Shown here: positions 1-5,460 of the stretch, piece after piece
Layout: the number at the start of each line of letters is the position of its first letter
How positions within the stretch are numbered: the stretch's first letter is position 1
The notes under the pieces: generated by a model
What the model saw: the letters and a program-made list of their open reading frames with translations, nothing else
Database searches by the model: none
Told to the model about the DNA's origin: nothing
NCBI GenBank assembly: GCA_937871635.1
Contig: CALMNS010000752.1
Span: forward strand, 1-5,460
DNA from: an uncultured Solirubrobacter sp.
GTDB lineage: Bacteria; Actinomycetota; Thermoleophilia; Solirubrobacterales; Solirubrobacteraceae
Length of the DNA stretch: 5,460 nt
Reading direction: 5' to 3'
Made by a program: the position numbers and the translations under genes

Positions 1-1550
1 GCTACGTGCTGGGCGACGGCGCGCCGCCCCTGCCCGATCCCTGCAGCCGCTGGCAGCCCGACGGGCTGCGGGGCGCGAGCGCCGTCGTCGACGCCGGCGC
101 GTTCGCCTGGACGGACGCCGGGTTCGCGCCCCGCTCGCTGCCTGAGGCGGTGCTCTACGAGCTCCACGTCGGCACGTTCACTCCCGAGGGCACGTTCGAC
201 GCCGCCGTCGAGCGGCTCGACGGCCTCGCCGCGCTCGGGATCACCCACCTCGAGCTGATGCCCGTCGCCGAGTTCCCCGGCGCCCGCGGATGGGGCTACG
301 ACGGCGTCTACCTCTCCGCCGCCCAGTCCTCCTACGGCGGCCCGGAGGGGCTCCAGCGGCTCGTCGACGCCGCGCACGCCCGTGGGCTCGGGGTGCTGCT
401 CGACGCGGTCTACAACCACCTCGGGGCCTCGGGCGTGCAGGCCATCGAGGCCTTCGGCCCCTACTTCACCGAGAAGTACGAGACGTTCTGGGGCAAGGCG
501 CTCAACTACGACGACGCGGACTGCGACCCCGTCCGCGAGTGGGCGCTGCAGTCCGCCGAGGGGTGGGTGCGCGACTTCCACCTCGACGGCCTGCGCCTCG
601 ACGCGATCCACGCGATCTACGACGCGAGCGCGACCCCGCTCCTGCGGGTGCTCGCCGAGCGCGTCCGCGCCGCGCCCGGCAGCGGCGGGGCGATCGTCAT
701 CGCCGAGTCCGGGCGCAACGACCCGGCGGTGATGCGCCCGGTGAGCCTGGGCGGCCTCGGCCACGACGCCGAGTGGGCCGACGACTTCCACCACGCGCTT
801 CGCGTCCTGCTCACCGGCGACCGCGAGGGCTACTACGAGGAGTTCGGCTCGGTGGGGGCGCTGGCCAAGTGCCTCGCCGGGCGCCCCCACTACCACGACG
901 GGCAGTACTCGACGTTCCGCCGCAAGCGCTTCGGCGCCCCGGCCGACGACCGCCCGCCGGAGCAGTTCGTCGTCTTCAGCGCCAACCACGACCAGGTCGG
1001 CAACCGCGCCCTGGGCGACCGGCTGCCGGCCGAGGTCCGGCCGCTCGCCGCCCTCGTGACCCTTCTGGCACCGTTCACGCCGATGCTCTTCATGGGCGAC
1101 GAGCACGCCGAGCCCGCGCCCTTTCAGTTCTTCTCCGACCACATCGACGAGGAGATCGCCGACGCGACCCGCGAGGGCCGCCGGCGGGAGTTCGTGGCCT
1201 TCGCCCAGTTCGCGGGGGAGGAGGTCCCCGACCCGCAGGCGCCCGAGACCTTCGAGCGCTCCAAGCTGACCTGGGAGCGCGACGACGCCGTCCTCGCGCT
1301 CCACGCCGCGCTGCTGCGGCTCCGGCGCGAGCTGGGCGACGCCCCGGTCGAGGACGTCGAGGGCTCCGACGACGTAGACAGCCCGTGGCTGCGCTTCCGC
1401 CGCGGTCCCTACACCGTGGCCTGCAACTTCGCCGACGGTCCGGTCGGCCTGGCCCCCGGCGACGCGGAGGTCGTGCTCGCCACCGCGCCCGTCGAGCAGG
1501 TCGGGGACCGCACGGTGCTTCCCGGCCGCTCGGGGGCCGTGCTGCGGTGA
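1..1550 (+). CDS. treZ: Maltooligosyltrehalose trehalohydrolase (TreZ), 5'-truncated by the window edge
   Basis: This GH13-family cytoplasmic enzyme hydrolyses the alpha-1,4 bond next to the trehalose end of maltooligosyltrehalose and releases free trehalose, the last step of the TreY-TreZ pathway. The reading frame is already open at base 3, and 515 codons are visible before TGA at 1548-1550. Family members are usually about 560-600 residues, so roughly the first 50-90 residues, most of the N-terminal beta-sandwich domain, are missing; the GTG at base 6 is internal. Counting from base 3, the family signature PDPCSRWQPDG appears at the start, followed by GH13 region I DAVYNHLG (134-141), region II DGLRLDAIHAI with the nucleophile Asp200, acid/base Glu235 in IAESGRND, and region IV ANHDQVGNR with Asp330. 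The MGDEHAEPAPFQFFSDH stretch (from 364) is typical of TreZ rather than of branching enzymes. A C-terminal beta domain ends in SGAVLR. The stop overlaps the glgX start. A glycogen branching enzyme is the main alternative, and these TreZ motifs make it unlikely. Confidence 0.96.
   Translation, partial: YVLGDGAPPLPDPCSRWQPDGLRGASAVVDAGAFAWTDAGFAPRSLPEAVLYELHVGTFTPEGTFDAAVERLDGLAALGITHLELMPVAEFPGARGWGYDGVYLSAAQSSYGGPEGLQRLVDAAHARGLGVLLDAVYNHLGASGVQAIEAFGPYFTEKYETFWGKALNYDDADCDPVREWALQSAEGWVRDFHLDGLRLDAIHAIYDASATPLLRVLAERVRAAPGSGGAIVIAESGRNDPAVMRPVSLGGLGHDAEWADDFHHALRVLLTGDREGYYEEFGSVGALAKCLAGRPHYHDGQYSTFRRKRFGAPADDRPPEQFVVFSANHDQVGNRALGDRLPAEVRPLAALVTLLAPFTPMLFMGDEHAEPAPFQFFSDHIDEEIADATREGRRREFVAFAQFAGEEVPDPQAPETFERSKLTWERDDAVLALHAALLRLRRELGDAPVEDVEGSDDVDSPWLRFRRGPYTVACNFADGPVGLAPGDAEVVLATAPVEQVGDRTVLPGRSGAVLR
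1532..1550 (+). promoter_or_regulatory. treZ-glgX overlap with weak ribosome binding site (probable translational coupling)
   Basis: The sequence GTGA at 1547-1550 contains both the GTG start of glgX and the TGA stop of treZ. A run of five G at 1532-1536 ends 10 bases before the GTG and is the only Shine-Dalgarno-like element. Such 4-base overlaps commonly let a ribosome finishing one gene restart on the next. The overlap is seen directly; the coupling is inferred. Confidence 0.6.
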
Positions 1551-3664
1551 GCGAGGTCTGGCCCGGCCGTCCGTTCCCGCTCGGCCCGACGTGGGACGGC
1601 GAGGGGACGAACTTCTCGCTGTTCTCTGAGCGCGCCGAGCGCGTCGAGCTCTGCCTGTTCGACGACGCCGACCACGAGGTCCGGGTGGAGCTCTGCCAGG
1701 TCACCGCCCACGTCTGGCACGGGTACCTCCCCGGGGTCGGCCCGGGCCAGCGCTACGGCTACCGCGTGCACGGGCCCTACGCGCCCGAGCGCGGCGACCG
1801 CTTCAACCCCGCGAAGCTCCTCATCGACCCCTACGCGAAGGCCATCGAGGGCAAGGTGCGCTGGAACCGGGCCAACGTCCTGCCCTACTCGCCGGCGGAC
1901 GGCTCCGACGACGACGACCTCGAGCGCGACGACGAGGACGACTCAGGCGCCGTCCCCAGGTCGGTGGTGGTGGACCCGAGCTTCGACTGGGAGGACGACC
2001 GCCCTCCGAGCATCCCGTTCGCCGACACCGTCATCTACGAGACCCACGTCAAGGGGTTCTCGATGCGCAACCCCGACGTGCGCGAGGACCTGCGCGGCAC
2101 CTACGCCGGGCTCGCCTCCGAGCCATCGCTGAAGTACCTCAAGGATCTGGGGATCACCGCGGTCGAGCTCCTCCCCGTCCACCACATCGCCGACGAGTCC
2201 TTCCTGGCCGACCGCGGGCTGACGAACTACTGGGGCTACGCCTCGATCGGCTTCTTCGCGCCGCACTCGGAGTACGCGGCCACGGGCAAGCGCGGCGAGC
2301 AGGTGCGCGAGTTCAAGGGGATGGTCAAGGCCCTGCACCGCGAGGGGATCGAGGTGATCCTCGACGTCGTCTACAACCACACCGCCGAGGGCAACCACCT
2401 CGGCCCGACCCTGTCGCTCAAGGGCGTCGACAACGCGAGCTACTACCGGCTCATGCCCGACGACCCGCACTTCTACATGGACTTCACGGGGACGGGCAAC
2501 TCGCTCAACGTCGTGCACCCGAGCGTCCTGCGGCTGATCATGGACTCGCTGCGCTACTGGGTCACCGAGTGCCACGTCGACGGCTTCCGCTTCGACCTCG
2601 CCTCCGCCCTGGCCCGCGAGCTCTACGACGTGGACCGCCTGAGCGCGTTCTTCGACGTCATCCACCAGGACCCGGTGCTCTCCCAGGTCAAGCTCATCGC
2701 CGAGCCGTGGGACGTCGGGCCGGGCGGCTACCAGGTGGGCAACTTCCCCGTGCTGTGGTCGGAGTGGAACGGGATGTACCGCGACACGATGCGCGACTTC
2801 TGGCGGGGCCAGGCCGGTGTCGCCGAGTTCGCCTCGCGCCTCACCGGCTCGAGCGACCTGTACTCCGACGACCGCGACCCGTTCGCCTCGATCAACTTCG
2901 TCACCGCCCACGACGGCTTCACGATGGCCGACCTCGTCGCCTACAACGACAAGCACAACGAGGCGAACCTCGAGGACAACCGGGACGGCACGGACGACAA
3001 CCGCTCCTGGAACTCGGGCGCGGAGGGGCCGACGGACGATCCGCAGATCGTCGAGCTGCGCCGCCGCCGGCACCGCAACTTCCTGGCCACCCTCCTGCTC
3101 TCGATCGGCACGCCGATGGTCCTCGGCGGCGACGAGCTCGGCCGCAGCCAGGGCGGCAACAACAACGGCTGGTGCCAGGACTCAGAGCTCTCCTGGTACG
3201 ACTGGGGGACGCTGGAGCGGCGCGAGGACCTCGTCGGGTTCACCAAGCGGCTCATCGAACTGCGCCGCGACCATCCCGTCTTCCGGCGCAGCGCGTTCCT
3301 GACCGGGACGGAGCACGAGGGCTCGGGGCTCCCCGACGTCTGGTGGTTCCGCACGGACGGCCACCGGATGACCGGCAAGGACTGGGAGGACGGCGGCGGC
3401 CTGCTGGGCATGTTCCTCAACGGCGAGGAGATCGCCGACCGCACCGCCCGCAACGAGCGGATCGTCGACGACTCGTTCCTGCTGCTCTTCAACGCCCGCC
3501 ACGAGGACTGCTCCTTCACGCTGCCCAACCGGTCCTTCGGGGAGCGGTGGGCGCTCGAGCTGTGCACCGCCGAGCCCGACTGCGCGCCGGGGGCCTTCGA
3601 GGCCGCGGCGCGGACCGAGGTGCCCGTCATCTCGCGCTCCCTGCGGGTGTTCAAGCGTGTCTGA
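1547..3664 (+). CDS. glgX: Glycogen debranching enzyme (isoamylase-type GlgX/TreX)
   Basis: This cytoplasmic GH13 isoamylase-type enzyme hydrolyses alpha-1,6 branches in glycogen or limit dextrins and supplies linear maltodextrins to TreY. The protein is 705 residues, normal for the family. It starts with an N-terminal CBM48 domain (about 10-105, with the family opening PGRPFPLGPTWDGEGTNFSLF), followed by the (beta/alpha)8 catalytic domain (about 150-560) and a C-terminal beta domain. Visible motifs are YETHVKGFS (around 164-172), region I DVVYNH (273-278), region II FRFDLA with nucleophile Asp350, region III IAEPWD with acid/base Glu386, region IV TAHDG with His455 and Asp456, and NNNGWCQD (538-545). 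The GTG at 1547 is chosen because the encoded MSEVWPGR matches the usual start of the family. The frame stays open far upstream, but there it reads Arg/Pro/Ala-rich nonsense inside treZ. A five-G run at 1532-1536 is a weak possible ribosome site. Oddity: a strongly acidic loop at residues 121-132. Sequence alone does not separate a GlgX role (glycogen breakdown) from a TreX role (trehalose); the neighbours favour TreX. Confidence 0.96.
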   Translation: MSEVWPGRPFPLGPTWDGEGTNFSLFSERAERVELCLFDDADHEVRVELCQVTAHVWHGYLPGVGPGQRYGYRVHGPYAPERGDRFNPAKLLIDPYAKAIEGKVRWNRANVLPYSPADGSDDDDLERDDEDDSGAVPRSVVVDPSFDWEDDRPPSIPFADTVIYETHVKGFSMRNPDVREDLRGTYAGLASEPSLKYLKDLGITAVELLPVHHIADESFLADRGLTNYWGYASIGFFAPHSEYAATGKRGEQVREFKGMVKALHREGIEVILDVVYNHTAEGNHLGPTLSLKGVDNASYYRLMPDDPHFYMDFTGTGNSLNVVHPSVLRLIMDSLRYWVTECHVDGFRFDLASALARELYDVDRLSAFFDVIHQDPVLSQVKLIAEPWDVGPGGYQVGNFPVLWSEWNGMYRDTMRDFWRGQAGVAEFASRLTGSSDLYSDDRDPFASINFVTAHDGFTMADLVAYNDKHNEANLEDNRDGTDDNRSWNSGAEGPTDDPQIVELRRRRHRNFLATLLLSIGTPMVLGGDELGRSQGGNNNGWCQDSELSWYDWGTLERREDLVGFTKRLIELRRDHPVFRRSAFLTGTEHEGSGLPDVWWFRTDGHRMTGKDWEDGGGLLGMFLNGEEIADRTARNERIVDDSFLLLFNARHEDCSFTLPNRSFGERWALELCTAEPDCAPGAFEAAARTEVPVISRSLRVFKRV
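3645..3664 (+). promoter_or_regulatory. glgX-treY overlap with weak ribosome binding site (probable translational coupling)
   Basis: The treY start GTG (3657-3659) lies inside the end of glgX, whose TGA stop is at 3662-3664, an 8-base overlap. Only GGG at 3645-3647, 9 bases before the start, resembles a ribosome binding site. With no space for a promoter or a strong ribosome site, treY is probably translated by reinitiation after glgX. The overlap is seen directly; the mechanism is inferred. Confidence 0.55.
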
Positions 3665-5460
3665 GCCGTTCCGCGCCACCTACCGGCTCCAGCTCTCCCC
3701 GGAGCTCGACTTCGCCGCCGTCCGCGGGCTGGTCCCGTACCTGCGCGACCTGGGGATCTCGCACCTCTACCTCTCCCCGTCGCTGCAGGCGCGCTCGGGC
3801 TCGACCCACGGCTACGACGTGGTGGACCCGACCCGGGTGAGCGACGCGCTCGGCGGCGAGGCCGGCCTGCGGGCGCTCGCGGCGGAGGGGCTCGGGATCC
3901 TGCTCGACATCGTCCCGAACCACATGGGCACGGGGGACGAGAACCCGTGGTGGGCGGACGCGGCGCGGCGCGAGCGGTTCTTCGACTACGACCCCGCCGA
4001 CGGCTGGTACCGGCGCTTCTTCGACATCGACGACCTCGCGGGGACGCGGGTGGAGCGCGAGGAGGTCTTCGCGACGCTCCACGGCAAGGTGCTTGAGCTC
4101 GTCGCCGACGGGGTGGTGGACGGGCTGCGCGTCGACCACCCGGACGGGCTCGCCGACCCCGCGGGCTACCTGCGACGGCTGCGCGACGCCGGCGCCGCGC
4201 ACGTCTGGGTCGAGAAGATCCTCCATCCCGGGGAGGCGCTGCGCGACTGGCCCGTGGAGGGGACGGTCGGTTATGAGTTCCTCAACGACGTGCAGGCGCT
4301 GTTCGTCGACCCGGCGGCCGAGGCGGCGCTCACCGAGCTGTGGGACGGGCTGGCGGGCGCGGGGCGGTCGTTCGCGCAGGTCGCCCTCGAGGCCCAGCAC
4401 GAGCAGGCGGTGGGGACCTTCGCGCGGGAGGTGGCCCGCCTGCGGGCGCTCCACGACGTCGACGGGATCGCCGACGCCCTCGCCGCCCTGCCGGTCTACC
4501 GCATCTACGTCGAGCCGTGGAGCGGGCGGGTGGAGCCCGAGGACCGCGCGGCGGTGCTCGCCGCGGAGATGCCCGAGGCGCTCGCCCGGGTGCTGCTGCT
4601 CGAGGAGCGCGGCGGCCCCGAGCTCGACGAGTTCGTCACGCGCTTCCAGCAGACCTCCCCGCCCGTCACCGCCAAGGGCGTCGAGGACACCGCCTTCTAC
4701 CGCCACCTCCGCCTGCTCGCGCTCAACGAGGTCGGCGGCGACCCGTCGCGCTTCGGCCTCACGGTGGCCGACTTCCACGCGGCGAACCTCGCGCGCCTGG
4801 AGCGCTTCCCGCGGGCGCTGCTCGTCACCCAGACCCACGACACGAAGCGCTCGGGCGACGTCCGCGCCCGGATCGGCGCGCTGTCGGAGATCCCGGGGGA
4901 GTGGGCGGCGGCGGTCGGGCGGCTGCGCGCCGCCTGGGCGTCCCTGCGCGACGGTGGGGCGCCCGACGCGGAGGAGGAGATGCTGATCCTGCAGACCCTC
5001 GTCGGCGCGTGGCCCATCTCCGCCGAGCGCCTCGCGGCCTACCTCGAGAAGGCGCTGCGCGAGGCCAAGCGCACCACGAGCTGGGTCGACCAGGACACGG
5101 CGTACGAGGGGCAGGTCCTGGCCTTCGCGCGCGCGGTGCTCGGGCACGCCCCGTTCCTGGCCGAGCTCGAGCCGTTCGCCGCCCGCGTCGCGGCGCTGGG
5201 CGCCCGCTCGGCGCTGGCCCAGACGCTGCTCAAGCTCACGGTGCCGGGCGTGCCCGACGTCTACCAGGGTGACGAGCTCGAGGCTCTCTCGCTCGTGGAC
5301 CCCGACAACCGCCGCCCGGTCGACTGGGCGGCCAGGCGCCGGGCGCTCGCCGACGGCGGCCCGCCGAAGTTCGAGCTCATCCGCGCGGCGCTCGCCCTGC
5401 GGACCCGCCGCCCGGAGTGCTTCGACGAGCGCGGCGCCTACGTGCCGCTCGACGCCGGCG
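3657..5460 (+). CDS. treY: Maltooligosyltrehalose synthase (TreY), compact form, 3'-truncated by the window edge
   Basis: This GH13-family cytoplasmic transglucosylase converts the reducing-end alpha-1,4 linkage of a maltodextrin into an alpha,alpha-1,1 linkage, making the substrate of TreZ. The frame is open from GTG at 3657 to the window end, giving 601 residues; the C-terminal beta domain is cut short. It begins MSEPFRATYRLQLS, the standard TreY opening. Other motifs are HGYDVVDPTRV (51-61), DIVPNHM (84-90), LRVDHPDGL with nucleophile Asp160, WVEKIL with acid/base Glu186, AKGVEDTAFYRH (339-350), LNEVGGDP (356-363), THDTKRSGD with Asp395, GVPDVYQGDEL (531-541) and PDNRRPVD (549-556). The start is fixed by this opening and overlaps the end of glgX by 8 bases. 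Only GGG at 3645-3647 resembles a ribosome site, so coupling to glgX translation is likely. Oddity: only 20 residues separate PWW (97-99) from FFDI (121-124), a segment about 100 residues longer in well-known TreY proteins, yet all three catalytic residues remain. Confidence 0.95.
   Translation, partial: MSEPFRATYRLQLSPELDFAAVRGLVPYLRDLGISHLYLSPSLQARSGSTHGYDVVDPTRVSDALGGEAGLRALAAEGLGILLDIVPNHMGTGDENPWWADAARRERFFDYDPADGWYRRFFDIDDLAGTRVEREEVFATLHGKVLELVADGVVDGLRVDHPDGLADPAGYLRRLRDAGAAHVWVEKILHPGEALRDWPVEGTVGYEFLNDVQALFVDPAAEAALTELWDGLAGAGRSFAQVALEAQHEQAVGTFAREVARLRALHDVDGIADALAALPVYRIYVEPWSGRVEPEDRAAVLAAEMPEALARVLLLEERGGPELDEFVTRFQQTSPPVTAKGVEDTAFYRHLRLLALNEVGGDPSRFGLTVADFHAANLARLERFPRALLVTQTHDTKRSGDVRARIGALSEIPGEWAAAVGRLRAAWASLRDGGAPDAEEEMLILQTLVGAWPISAERLAAYLEKALREAKRTTSWVDQDTAYEGQVLAFARAVLGHAPFLAELEPFAARVAALGARSALAQTLLKLTVPGVPDVYQGDELEALSLVDPDNRRPVDWAARRRALADGGPPKFELIRAALALRTRRPECFDERGAYVPLDAG

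Noticed and set aside
6..8. GTG at base 6 as the real start of treZ
   Set aside because: The conserved PDP-SRWQPDG segment normally lies about 50-90 residues into TreZ, and the frame is open to the window edge, so the gene begins before the window.
1213..1225. Strong Shine-Dalgarno-like GGAGGAGGT inside treZ, a possible internal start
   Set aside because: No start codon follows at a useful distance in any frame that opens a recognisable protein. The bases simply encode Glu-Glu-Val in TreZ.
290..1546. The glgX frame remains open for about 1250 bases upstream, suggesting a much longer fused protein of over 1100 residues
   Set aside because: The upstream translation is Arg/Pro/Ala-rich with no recognisable domain, as expected from an out-of-frame reading of high-GC treZ. 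The family-like N-terminus begins exactly at the GTG at 1547.
1943..3073. Minus-strand open frame of 376 codons antisense to glgX
   Set aside because: It is the same composition shadow: Val/Asp/Glu/Arg-rich with no domain, lying fully over the conserved catalytic core of GlgX.
2569..3840. Plus-strand open frame of 423 codons spanning the glgX-treY junction
   Set aside because: Its translation is Arg/Pro-rich and featureless. The other frames encode conserved GlgX and TreY through the whole stretch.
4971..4982. GAGGAGGAG just before an in-frame ATG in treY, a possible internal start
   Set aside because: The purine run is too close to the ATG, and the product would be a fragment lacking all catalytic residues. 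The bases encode a run of Glu in a helix.
3651..5147. Long minus-strand open frame of 498 codons antisense to treY
   Set aside because: In DNA with nearly all third positions G or C, antisense stops are rare. The translation is a low-complexity mix of Arg, Val, Glu, Leu and Gly with no motif, and the plus strand encodes a clear TreY.

Overview
This window holds one tightly packed, plus-strand operon segment. It encodes the three enzymes that turn glycogen or maltodextrin into trehalose, in the order treZ (5' end cut off) - glgX/treX (complete) - treY (3' end cut off). Every base is coding. There are no intergenic regions, RNA genes, mobile elements, CRISPR repeats or visible promoters and terminators.

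The DNA is very GC-rich, and third codon positions are almost all G or C in all three genes, so nothing suggests that one of them was acquired separately. GTG starts, extreme GC and this pathway suggest a high-GC actinobacterium. The unusually short TreY fits my recollection of sequences from Thermoleophilia (Solirubrobacter/Conexibacter/Patulibacter-type organisms), but that placement is an inference, not a database result.

Layout: bases 1-1550 are the last 515 codons of treZ (maltooligosyltrehalose trehalohydrolase). Bases 1547-3664 are a 705-codon glycogen debranching enzyme of the GlgX/TreX family. Bases 3657-5460 are the first 601 codons of treY (maltooligosyltrehalose synthase). The reading frames overlap by 4 and 8 bases, and both downstream genes start with GTG and encode Met-Ser-Glu, which suggests translational coupling.

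How they work together: GlgX/TreX removes alpha-1,6 branches from glycogen and releases linear maltodextrins. TreY isomerises the reducing-end alpha-1,4 bond of a maltodextrin to an alpha,alpha-1,1 bond, giving maltooligosyltrehalose. TreZ then cleaves off trehalose and leaves a maltodextrin two glucoses shorter, which can re-enter the cycle. All three are cytoplasmic GH13-type alpha-amylase-fold enzymes, and all show their expected catalytic residues.

The window is metabolic and largely ordinary; I see no new kind of system. The most notable points are the compact TreY, which lacks the long insertion normally found between the PWW and FFDI motifs, and the Z-X-Y gene order.
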